From: Stromatinia cepivora
Lineage: Eukaryota > Ascomycota > Leotiomycetes > Helotiales > Sclerotiniaceae
Assembly (NCBI GenBank): GCA_014898415.1
Contig: RCTD01000017.1
Span: 681,001 to 745,000 of the forward strand
DNA length: 64,000 bases
Direction: 5' to 3'
Position 1 is the stretch's first letter; each line of letters begins with the position of its first letter. The position numbers and the translations under genes were made by a program. Positions 37,389 through 47,410 of the stretch are shown here, in pieces. The notes under the pieces are model-generated. The model saw only the letters and a list, made by a program, of their open reading frames with translations, had not been told where the DNA came from and did no database searches.

Positions 37389-37619
37389 TTAGACTCGTGT
37401 GTCGCAAAACTTAACGCTCGTAGGGACTTTATGATGAATATCATTCAAAAAAAGTTCAAGGGTTCTTAGAAAATATTCTGAGGCGGAGTTCGAGCGGCCG
37501 CTTCCCCGCATAAAAAAAGTTTCCAGCCTTGCCCGCCAAAAAAATTCATGGAACTTTGAAATCTAGAACTTCAACCTCACAATCTTCAACAACAATCAAG
37601 CAAATACAACAATTTCAAA
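37389..37619. promoter_or_regulatory. Bidirectional promoter NOC3/NIP7 with two AAAAAAAGTT elements
   Basis: This 231-bp spacer contains AAAAAAAGTT at 37447-37456 and 37512-37521, plus AAAAAAATTC near 37536. The decamer is identical to the pair in the MRPL12/MDN1 spacer. A NotI-type GCGGCCGC site lies between the two copies. The right part is CA-rich leader of NIP7. Confidence 0.45.
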
Positions 37620-38242
37620 ATGCGTCCTCTTACAGAACCGGAAACTCAAACGCTCTTTGCAAAATTGGCGGGATATACTGGAAACTCATTGAAGAATCTT
37701 ATTGCGCCATTGGACAACACACCAAATGCCGATCGATATGTTTTCCGAGTTCAACAATCAAGATGTTATTATGTACGATTATCGCTCGCAAACCTTGCGA
37801 CTTCTATCTCTAGAGACAAGTTGTTGTCTTTAGGAATCTGTCTCGGTATGTATTCTCAGTCGATATCTGCATATCTCCTGTGTCTAACTCATTCTGCGCA
37901 GGAAAATTCACAAAATCAGGCAAATTTCGCATTCACATCACCGCTCTCCCTATCCTCGCCGAACACGCCCGCTACAAGGTTTGGGTTAAAGCCAATGGAG
38001 AGATGCCGTTCCTTTACGGTGGACACGTTGTGAAAGCGCATGTTGGAAGATGGTCAGAAGATTGTCCGGAACATCAGGGTGTGGTTGTTTATAGTATGAA
38101 TGATACGCCATTGGGATTTGGAGTTACGGCCAGAAGTACACAGGAAGCTAGAAGATTGGATCCTACGGGAATTGTTTGTTTCAGACAGGCGGATGCCGGA
38201 GAGTATTTGAGAGATGAAGATACGCTTTTCGCGACTTCTTAG
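37620..38242 (+). CDS. NIP7: 60S ribosome biogenesis factor Nip7
   Basis: Two exons (37620-37845 and 37902-38242) give 188 aa, near the 181 aa of yeast Nip7. The protein begins MRPLTEPETQTLFAKLAGYT, exactly the family start. It continues through YVFRVQQSRCYYVRLSLANL and, after the intron, the PUA domain with GKFTKSGKFRIHITALPILA, then KVWVKANGEMPFLYGGHVVK and QGVVVYSMNDTPLGFGVTAR. The PUA domain binds pre-rRNA. Nip7 is required for 27S processing and 60S subunit formation, working with Nop8 and Rrp43. The C-terminal ten residues extend a little beyond the yeast protein. The intron has GTATGT and CAG ends. The identification is certain. Confidence 0.97.
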
Positions 38243-39607
38243 GAGGGAAGGATGTTGCGCTTGGAGGACTGGTGATGGAGGTGGTGAAAGGGAACGGAGT
38301 TTGGGATATAAAATGGCGTTCATATGGAGTAGGGAAAAGCATAATTCCTGGCAAGTTGCCGCTATTCAACGCAATTTTCCCTAAACATTTAGGGATACTC
38401 AGTAATCTCAATTGCTGTCTCATACAACCAAACTACTATGCTTTCATTACTTATTTTGTTCGTCTTATTCCAAGTGCCATTGAACTGTCTATTACCAGGA
38501 CAACCAAATGGATTTACCCGAGCGTACCAAGTATGGTAAAACTAAAACAAACCATGTCTTTTTACATTGTCATGACCAATCCGCACCTTTCTTTACACTT
38601 CGTCTCTATTTTATATCAATACCTGTTGGTATCACCTCGGTGGTGATAACCAGAGTTATGATCATAAATGGTAATAGAAGTGATTGATATAGAATTGGAT
38701 GCTATTTAGAGGTTGTTGTACTACGAATATTATATGTGCGGGAGAGCCACTAGCGTGGTGCTAGTGATTTCCTGGTATCGCAACAATATCATTGAAGAAG
38801 ATGGCGAGGAAGATGAACAATGGATCGAATATAAAAAGTGACATCGATACACCAAATTTGAAGTTTAGTAGCAGCGATATAACACAAGTACCGTGCGTGT
38901 GAAGTCTGTTCACAAAGTCTAATCCACAGCTATACATAAAACAATCTGAAATATACCGTGCATACTGCAATTTTCCGTTCTCATCGGCAAATGTTAAACA
39001 AATAGCTCGGGGTACAGCTCACAATTTCCCAGGACTCGAGTTTTTCCTATCAAAACCTCAAAAACGTTGACGTGAAGATTGATGTAACGACAGCTATGAG
39101 TGCACTTATCATTCTTATAACAACAAAAGAAATGACCTTCCTAGCTGCTATACACACATATTGAAACTGGGCCAATACGAGAAATAAGCGAGAGTGACAT
39201 GGTGATGTGAAAAATGGAATATTCTCAGCTTGCCACCGGTGAGCCCGTATTAGACGAGTAGACATTTTTTCTGTGATGGAATGTTATGCTTGAGAATTGG
39301 ACTAGGACTTTCCAGAAGAATTGAGAATAGTTTCTAGGATGTCAAAACTACTTTTGGCCATTGAAATGATATATCTGAAGAGTGCGGGGGCTATAATGCA
39401 GTGATCTCTCCTGGTTTGTACATGGTGTAGTCGCCATCAACTTTTCGGAACCCTACGATCAACCTTCATCATACAATTATTCTACAGCCGACCGCCTATT
39501 CCACACCATGATAGCAATCATCTACTGCTGCGCTGCCCATCAAGCTCGTTCCCACGGCCTCTTACCTAGACTTATCCTTATCCCCCCTTATTCTTCCCAG
39601 TCTTCTT
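38243..39607. other. Intergenic region, no supported gene
   Basis: NIP7 3' UTR and then unannotated DNA. The plus-strand frame 38272-38646 (124 codons) and minus-strand frames at 38761-38970 and 39050-39265 contain some hydrophobic stretches. They have no domain or convincing splice structure linking them. Confidence 0.4.
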
Positions 39608-40340
39608 CTATCGCATTCCTAACACAAACAAGAAGATCCCCGCTGCCAAACCCGCCGCTAGATAACAACATTGATCAACTACCAGATCATACACCGTCAC
39701 CACATTCTCCACCTGATTTTTTCGGTATCGCATCTTTATACACCATTGCACCTGTCTGAATCACGACTTGCGGATCCTCACTTGCGCAGAAAATCTTAAT
39801 CTAAATTGAATTCATAATTAAAAAGATTGTAGATGCGAAGTGACGGAGGGTACCGGCGAGATATTGGAAAAAAGAGTTACGAGTTGTTACCCCATTATTA
39901 TTTTGATAGAAGGGAGTTTGTTTCAAATAGCTATTATTACCTCTTTTTGCTAAGTGGGAAGAAATGATTAGAAAAACAATACCATTTTGCATAGAACTAC
40001 CTAGATTGACCACGACCGACTGCACCGATAATTTTGTAGCCGATCCATTTGGATGCCGGTGAAGAGGTTATATATGGATATCAACACATGGCATATCGCA
40101 GCGACACACGAACGGAGGATAATATCCTACATTTTGACTACGGACACACGTCAATCCATGTATCCATATATGAGGGAGAGAAACAACGTATTAGCAAACC
40201 CCAAAATGATCGCACATACTATCTTGTCGCAAAATGCGCAGCAAAGTACACACAGCACTTAACGTCGATTTGACACCCCTCACGCCTTGGAAATAAATCG
40301 GCAGATGATAGCTGGATGAGAATAGACCCGCAATAGAACG
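39608..40340 (-). pseudogene. MFS efflux transporter pseudogene (C-terminal half)
   Basis: No single frame is open, but the three minus-strand frames in turn show blocks of a 14-TM DHA2-type MFS transporter in the right order. They are SSSYHLPIYFQGVRG (about 40325), ILGFANTLFLSLIYGYMD, NVGYYPPFV, PASKWIGYKIIGAVGRGQS (about 40010-40065), then EDPQVVIQTGAMVYKDAIPK (about 39700-39760) and finally CCYLAAGLAAGIFLFVLGMR before a stop at 39608. The homologous family order is the LPIYFQ helix, the GYY-PF helix, the SKWIGYQ-GRG loop, the PQVV-GA loop and the last helix. At least three frameshifts and several stops separate the blocks, and the N-terminal half is missing. Such transporters usually export toxic metabolites or drugs and often sit inside biosynthetic clusters. 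It lies 250 bp from a dead regulator gene on the same strand. Confidence 0.72.
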
Positions 40341-42539
40341 GAAAGTCCGTACAACAGCACGTCCAGAAAACACAATAAAAATTCAATCATTTTCATTTTC
40401 ATTTTCCCCCTAAGATGAGCCCATTCTATATTCCCAATTCTACACTCTAATACAAGTATCTATACGAAGATAAGCAACCAAATTTTCCGAAGCCAGCCCA
40501 AGCGCAATCTATAAACCATGAATTCTATTTTCCAAGACCGCTTTAAACACCATAAACATTAAAAATCGCAGCCTCTTAGGCGTCCTCAGAAGTGCGTTGG
40601 GGGCTCTGCACTCATATGATCACCCTGCGTAGCCCACGTACCGAAAGCATCCTGCCACCACCCGTCATCCCATATCTCCGACCCCATATCCATGCCAAAG
40701 GTTGAGAATTCAAGTCCTTGAGCTTGAACTTGAGGAGTGCGCTCTGTGCTCGCATTCCCATTTCCATTCACATTCGGAAATTTCTCGCTCGATGCATTAC
40801 TGGAATTTTCCGCTACCACCTTCGCGTCTCACCATTTCTTGAGTAATGCAATCCTCTTTGCATTAGAAGTTTGGAGATCCACATCATCCACCCTCGTCGC
40901 TCCAACGTCTAATCCCGCTTCGCCTTTGACATTCTCCCAAGTCTTTGCAATTTTTCCTAGGACCTGTGAAAGATCTAACTGTTGACGAACCAAATGGACA
41001 TCCCATTGTGGATCTTCGAAGACTGATAATCGATAGAGAGCTACCATGCAGTGCGCAATGTGCATGTAGATGGAGAAAACAAATGACATGTGATCTTTGC
41101 ATGGAAGGGGAAAGTAAAGATCAAACCATGATTTTACAGATTGGAAACAAATGCAGAGGGGTTCTAAGCGTTGGGAGTCTGGCATGCCGGCAATAGCTTC
41201 TTTGGAAAGAGCAACTTCGTGTATGGTAAGTTCGGTATTGTATAGATACATCAGAAAGGTATCTGTGGGCGGTTAGTCAGGGCTAGATATATACGCAGAA
41301 ATAATTCCACTTATTCGCGCACCATTTCCACGAACTTCATCTGGAATTTGCTGTTTGAAGGTTTCCATCTGACTCTTCAGAGCTTTGAGATAGAAAAGAG
41401 CAGGTGCTTTAAAAGCTGCGTTTCCATCACCAGCTGTGTCGAACCACGGAACATCCTTCACGCGCTCTTGGATGAGCTGCAGGGGCACAATTTGAACCAT
41501 TAACGTATCATGGACAGATTCTGGCTTTTCGGAGAGTATATTGGCTGATTCCTCTGGATAGGGTGTCCATCGAAGAGTATCGATCTTTTGAAAATATAAC
41601 GAGAAGCTGAATAAATATTAGAAGCATGCATCACAATCTTGTAGTGACAGCACGTACCTAGAGCTTAGCTAATAAAGGCAAAGTAAGGCCCTTCTTTCTT
41701 GATATGATCCAGCTAGGCGCAAAGATAGCTTTGGACATCCACGGGCATTAAAGTTCAACAGGAAATTTGGCGCTTCTTTTGGTGGCGCTTTGTTTAATCC
41801 CAGGTCATATACTAATCCCATAGCAAGTTGAATTAAGCTACTCCACTATAGAGCAATAAATAAGTCAATATTCCACACCCGAAATACCGTGGATGTAAAG
41901 AAAAGATGACCTACCACGGGTCTTTGGTGGTAATGACACTGACTCCTACTCAATGTTAGTATTCTACTCTAAATCGGTGTGCCCTGTAGCCGGGAATGGC
42001 AGAAATAACAGTCAGTTTTCAATGTTTGAACAGTAGTTCAACATTGGAAACCAATACTACATCTGGAATGAGTTGAATATTCGAAATGATCTGAATCTCG
42101 CAGTTTGACCCAGCAATGAAACACTTCTTATTGTCAGACTGCAGTCCGGACTACTGGATACCCTGCTCCAAAGCCTTGAGTTCATACATACCATGCGATA
42201 TAAGTCAATAATCCCCATAGAAGATCAAGATTACGTTCACCCATAATAATTAGTCTATGACTCAGAACTTGGTGGATATGCATTCCCAGTGTGATTTGTG
42301 TGGAGGTCCTTTTCGCCGTAGTCATCACAATGGCCAACCACCAAAACGGATTTTCCTTCTTGAAGTCATGGACATTCGTATCTGGCGGTATAACGATAAA
42401 CGGGAGATACCTTATTGAATCAGTTCGGAAGTGGTATAATATATTTTCTTCTTCCGTCGGTGATAATTCTAAGTCAGGCGGGATTAGAGAGACTGGGGAT
42501 GGTTCCGTGGGTACTTAAGCAGAACAATAATCGCCATTT

Positions 42540-42547
42540 GGGTCACG
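42540..42547. repeat. Left 8-bp target-site duplication
   Basis: GGGTCACG directly precedes the left terminal inverted repeat and is repeated exactly at 43671-43678 after the right one. An 8-bp duplication is characteristic of hAT transposases. Confidence 0.93.
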
Positions 42548-43670
42548 CAGGGCTGGGCACCCGTACTCTACCCGGGGTATCTGGCCTCACGGAGTAATAT
42601 ACCCTACCCCGTAAGCTTTTACAGGGTGTATATCTGCCAAATAACCCGGGTACCCGGGGTATCTATAGGTAAATATCATATGATCATTCTATAATTATCA
42701 TTTAAAAAAAAGGTTATTCCCAACTATATAATAGAATCAAAAACATCAGATTATACTATTCGAATTATACTATTGAAAATTTGCACTACTCTATCTAATA
42801 TATTATTTTGTAAGTTTCTTTTTCTTTAAACTATATATCAATTCTTGAATCAGAATTAGATCGATATTTAAAAGTTTCTTGTATTGCTCGAAATGAGTAT
42901 ACAATTGACGATATAGCTAAATAGTAGATGAAATTTCAATATAGTTTTCCAATTCTTTTTCAAATTTAGAAAGACTATTCGTCTATTCCAATTATATCTG
43001 TTCTTTCAGAATATATTTTTAGTACTACTGGATTACTAATTTTTAAGTATAGAATTAATTTATCTAATAATACTATTCGATATATACTTTGTTTATATAT
43101 ATAAGGAATTCTACCTCAAAAAGAAGAAAAAGAAGATATTGAGATTGTTGATATTAATAATAATAATAATAATAGTAATATTGAAATCGAAAAAATTATT
43201 ACTATTCCTAATCCTACACTTCAAAAACGTTATATTGAAAAAACTAAAACAAAGGAAGCTAAAGAAATAATAGAAATTATATATAATATTCAAAGATATA
43301 AAGTAATAAAGAATTAACAAATAATACAAAAAAAACAAGAAAACCATAAAGATAAAGCTCTTAAAAAAGCTACATAAGAATCATCAATAGTTATTTTAGA
43401 ATAAGCAAATAATATATCTTCATTTTTTCCCTATTTGATTTCAAAATTATACTATGATTTGAGTAAAAAACCACTATTCTATAATACCTACAATCTCTTA
43501 AATATACCCCCAAATATCCCCAATATATACTATATACCCCATAAGTACCCCGGATACCCGAACAATCTACAAAATGATTACCCTACTCCGTAGAGGTAGA
43601 ACTGGGTGTAATACCGGCCGGGTTATACCCCGGGTTACCCCGGGTATACCCTACCCAGTGCCCAGCCCTG
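42548..43670. mobile_element. hAT-like DNA transposon, non-autonomous, 1123 bp
   Basis: The element starts CAGGGCTGGGCAC and ends GTGCCCAGCCCTG, perfect 13-bp terminal inverted repeats with the CAGGG start common in hAT elements. It is flanked by a perfect 8-bp duplication (GGGTCACG). Subterminal regions hold several copies of TACCCCGGGTA-like motifs in both orientations, as expected for transposase binding sites. The interior is very AT-rich. It has a remnant plus-strand frame rich in Lys, Ile and Asn (about 43110-43315) but no recognisable transposase, so movement must have depended on an enzyme encoded elsewhere. It is inserted in an exon of the regulator pseudogene. The perfect target duplication shows the insertion is intact and fairly young. 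Confidence 0.9.
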
Positions 43671-43678
43671 GGGTCACG
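43671..43678. repeat. Right 8-bp target-site duplication
   Basis: GGGTCACG, an identical copy of 42540-42547. With one copy removed, the flanking exon reads in frame across the junction. Confidence 0.93.
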
Positions 43679-44043
43679 AAGCGGCCGTTCGATCACTGGT
43701 CCTGATAGAGGTGGATGGATAGGGATAGAATTCAAATGGTAAGAACTATTGGCGGGAAGCTTTACATCGACAGCTCCAAGTCCCCTTACAGAAGGGTTGC
43801 CAAAATTTGATCCGGCTTGAAAGTCAAAACCTTGAGCACTATCCTGAGGCTCCGGCGAGACAGCATGATCCAATGTTGTTGAAGAAGGCGTGTTTTGGCC
43901 TTGAGTAGCTGCAGTCAACAATGAAACTAGCCCGTCGAGTTTCCGCTCGAGCTCTGCAGCCTTCGCAGCTGTGGTTTTCCTCACCGGCTTTCGCCTCTCT
44001 ATCCCGGTGATCGGTTGACAGTCCTTGTTCAATCGATGGCATC

Positions 44044-44837
44044 TGTTAAGGGTCAGAATTGCTCTCAGTCAAACCAATCGTGTGGGGCCTTGGAGAAAGA
44101 AATATTAGACCAGCTGATCGCGACCAACGTTCAATTTTCTGACCCATATACGAATCTGAAATTTTTCGTGCTTGATAGCTGGAAAGACTATTTGTTCCAA
44201 AACCACCAAAAGAACATTCAAATGCTCAAACAACAAACGAACATCATAATTGCTCAATTTGGCTAATAGAGATAGAGTTTGTACATGCAAAAATCCCACC
44301 ACCATAAAACCGGGAAATCATCACGTGATGCAATTACATCCTTTCACAAGCACTTTGTTACCGCTCCGAGCAATTGAGCCGTTTCACTAACTAGAAGGGT
44401 ACGTAGTAACGGAAGTCTTAGAAAGAGAGAGAGGCTTCCGGAGTTTGATGGTCGATTTCTTCTGTCCTGATTTGCTCATGCACGGAAGAACGAAAAAGGT
44501 ACTGGAATCATTATGAATGATGGGATGTTGAATAGATCAATAATCAAAATGGTTGCTGGGGGTCATTCCAATTCTCAAGCGAATTTTAGACTCGTTTGAA
44601 ACTCCGTGTCCGATGTCCAACACGATGTCCATTGAACTTCAACCTTACCAGGCTTTTCTATTTCAGTTCTACGAACAATTTCGCTGCCTGTTTGTTTAAA
44701 TTGTTTTTGACATAAAAAATACACATGTACTCGGATATTTCCATTGCAATCCACAAAACTATACAGCTAAACCCCAAATAATCCACAAACGATTGATCCG
44801 TCCAACTTCAATACTCCTGAAAGAAAGTTTAGCAATA
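44044..44837. other. Intergenic, missing 5' exon of the regulator expected here
   Basis: The first zinc-cluster exon of the regulator pseudogene should lie here on the minus strand, but no Cys-X2-Cys frame is visible. Frames present are short. The motif CACGTGATG at about 44322-44330 is an E-box-like palindrome of unknown relevance. Confidence 0.4.
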
Positions 44838-45080
44838 CGCAAAGCACTAATACATCTAGATATACACTCTAATATATATCCCCCTTAAACAAACTCTCAA
44901 TCACTCGATACCAACAACCTCGCCAAACTATTATCTCAACATTTTCACCAATACACCCAGCAATTCTTCCATATCCCTAATTGTAATATAATATCTAAAT
45001 AGGAAATCAAAATATAAGATATCGTCAAAGATTGTTTTATTTTTTGCTATATACAATACTTCTTTGAGCTCCCCAACTCC
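44838..45080 (-). pseudogene. Mutated partial copy of the MDN1 3' end
   Basis: On the minus strand the translated segment FRYYITIRDMEELLGVLVKM aligns with the midasin C-terminus FRYYVVVGDVGELPGVLAGV. The similarity continues at DNA level through the stop codon into the 3' UTR: both have GGGGGATATATATTAGAGTG about 20-30 nt past the stop. The copy corresponds to roughly 31240-31480. Differences are dominated by C-to-T and G-to-A changes, for example GAGACAGTGGTTTGGGGAGG in the gene and GAGATAATAGTTTGGCGAGG in the copy. That is the signature of RIP on a duplicated segment, including new stop codons. Only the very end of the gene is present, so it was never functional at this site. Confidence 0.75.
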
Positions 45081-45283
45081 AAATTCGAGCTGGAAATTAT
45101 AAACGACAAACTTCAAAGGAGGGTATTCGTACTATGCGACCATCATCCCTATATACCTTTTCGGCTCTTCAATACAAAAAATCATTACCACATCATACAC
45201 GCTCTTAATCAAATATCCAACAAAACAAAAGAGATACACCAATCATGCGAGACATATCTGTCATCCTATTCCTCGCAATCCAT

Positions 45284-47410
45284 TTAATCAACTCTGACCG
45301 GATACCTCTCCCTCAGAAGCCCACCATATTTATAAATAAAGAACGGCGCCGGAATCAAACTCAATCCAATAAATCCCAAAACACTATTTCCCCATCCCAG
45401 CCCCAGATGATTATACAACGGTTTACCAGCTAACGGCAAAAAGGCCGCAAACACGCATCGGATAGCTGTGAGTCCAGCCATTGCAGATGCTGCATATTGT
45501 TTGCCAGTATCGATATAATATGTTTGGATACCAGCAAATACACCCATTGTTCCGAAACCAAAAGGTATTAGTCCGAGAATTGGTACGATCCAGTGGGCGC
45601 GGTAATAGGAGGACCAGCCGTACCAGAAAAAGGAGCCAGGGATGAAAAAGGCAAAGAAGAGACCGTTGCGGAGACGGAATTCGGGTTGGTATACTCCATT
45701 ATTTTTCTTGGTTAATGCAATGATTGTAGGGTCTGAAGTTTTGGCAACGGTGAACATGCCAAGGAAAAAACCGAGACCGAGTCCTAGATATGCTAGTGAG
45801 GCGATTTCGATGGAGAATCCGTAGATTTCTTCGAAGACCTGGGCGATGGATGTGAGGAGGAGGTAGATGAGTCCGAAGATGAAGGACATCCAGAGGGCAA
45901 GGAGAGGGAGAATGGGAGAGGAAAACATCATGCGGAAGGGCCTAGCTATGCCCGTTAGAAGCACTGCTTTGAATTTCAACGCAGCGGCGGGCTTCTTAGC
46001 ATCGTATGCGGAAAGGAGATCTGGATTTCCAGTTTCCTGGCGGAGAGCAATGGTTTTGCGACGGATGAGGACGGGGGCTGATGTTTCTTTTCCGACGATC
46101 ACGTAGAAGATGGAGAGAGCGGCACAGGCGGCTAAAAGTACCCAGTATACCCAGCGCCATCCGGCGCGTTGGGCGATGAATCCTCCGATTACGGGACCGA
46201 GGACGGGCCCGAAGAGTGGTCCCATTACGAACATGGCTTGTGCTTTTCCACGTTGTTGGATGGGAAATAAATCTGCGACAACACCACCGCCGATGGCGAG
46301 ACAGGCGGACCCTCCCAAACCGGCAAAGAAGCGAAAGAGAATTAGCACGTGGATGTTTGGTGCGAGTGCACATCCGAGTTGCCTGTGATGAAATTGTATG
46401 AGTAGTGTTCTAACAGGGCAAAAAGTGAATATCGAGGAGTGAACTTACCATATCGTTAAAAGGAAATTGCAATACATCAAAATCGGCTGACGTCCATAGA
46501 TTTCACTCAGTGGCGACAAAATCAGTGGTCCGGCTGCGAATCCAAAAATAAACATGCTGACAACAAATGTGTCTAAGATATCGGAAGTGGTGCCAAATTC
46601 TTTATTCATGAGAGTTATTCCAGGTGCGACAATTGATGAAGATAGAGGACTATAGTTGTTTAGTTATGAATGTAAAGTCGAAGGAGTGTTGACAGGGCTT
46701 ACCTCAAGAATGTAATCAAACTGACAGAAGCCAACATCAACCATTTCTTCTTATCTGGAAGATTTCTTTGTCGAGGTCAGTATAAATTGTGGTCACCACT
46801 GCTTAAATCACACATACCTTGGATGTGCTGGATCATCTTGCCCCGTCCACCCTACCAAATTCTTCTCCATATCCATCTCTGGGAATACTTCCTTTGGTGG
46901 TCCTCCAGGTCCACCAGGCCCTCCTGGCCCCATAGGTTTTGGTGGCCCTTCAGTCTCTTTGGATTCCACTGGCGACGTCGTTGAGGATGTTGGAGATGCA
47001 GCAAGTGTTTCTACAGAATTTTCCGATGAAATCTCTGGAGGAGGAGAGCGTCTTAAATTCCTAATCGACATCATTTTGAACAAACCCTGCGTGTTTTTAA
47101 AACTCTTCGTGCTCTTCGTACTCTGTTGTCTCGCGATTGACGGAGACTCTCGTAGTGATGGTTCTGGTGTGGTATATGTAGAACCTGAATTCAAAGTTTC
47201 CAACTCCAAACTATCCTTTCTCTCCATCTTTCCTTCGTAAGAATCTTCGTAAATTGACGAGGCAAAATCCCGCGCTGTTTCTACTGCTGAATCGTAGGTT
47301 GAAGTTTCCACATCGTATCCGTAGGGAATATCTAAATAATAATGGTAATCATAGTCTTCTGGATTATAAGGATACTCGTATATTGTATCTCTCTTCTCGG
47401 GTTGAGTCAT
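45284..47410 (-). CDS. MFS transporter, DHA1 type (12 TM)
   Basis: Four exons (47410-46818, 46765-46703, 46649-46449, 46382-45284) give 651 aa. The cytosolic N-terminal tail of about 200 residues is unusual. It has a Tyr/Asp-rich start (DTIYEYPYNPEDYDYHYYLD), a Ser/Thr-rich middle and a Gly-Pro run (GPGGPGGPGGPP). The typical family entry GWTGQDDPAHPRNLPDKKKW follows. Motifs include LSPLSEIYGRQP (the MFS loop 2-3 motif), FRFFAGLGGSACLAIGGGVV, then DLFPIQQRGKAQA and the motif-C-like GPLFGPVLGPVIGGFI. Twelve membrane helices are discernible. The protein probably exports small toxic compounds or polyamines by proton antiport at the plasma membrane; the substrate cannot be inferred. It is the only intact gene between the decayed block and 49400. 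The first in-frame ATG is used as start. All junctions restore family sequence. Confidence 0.9.

Larger units (their letters stand above)
40586..44043 (-). pseudogene. Zn2Cys6 transcription factor pseudogene split by a transposon
   Basis: Reading the minus strand, the first surviving exon (from 44043) starts inside the zinc cluster (CHRLNKDCQP). It is followed by a linker and dimerisation helix (AAELERKLDGLVSLLTAA). At 43671 the frame is cut by a hAT-like element. On the other side it resumes in the same frame and contains the fungal regulator middle-homology blocks: a segment ending FRTDSIRYLPFIVIPP, ENPFWWLAIVMTTAKRT, GERNLDLLWGLLTYIAW, LIQLAMGLVYDLGLNKAPP, QKIDTLRWTPYPEESANIL and a long C-terminal helical region to 40586. 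In addition to the insertion there are in-frame stops at 42515-42517 (TAA), 41669-41671 (TAG) and 40829-40831 (TGA), and the 5' exon with the first zinc-cluster cysteines is absent. Introns at about 41270, 41590-41660, 41850-41916 and 41945-42200 are still recognisable. Decay looks recent. Confidence 0.8.
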
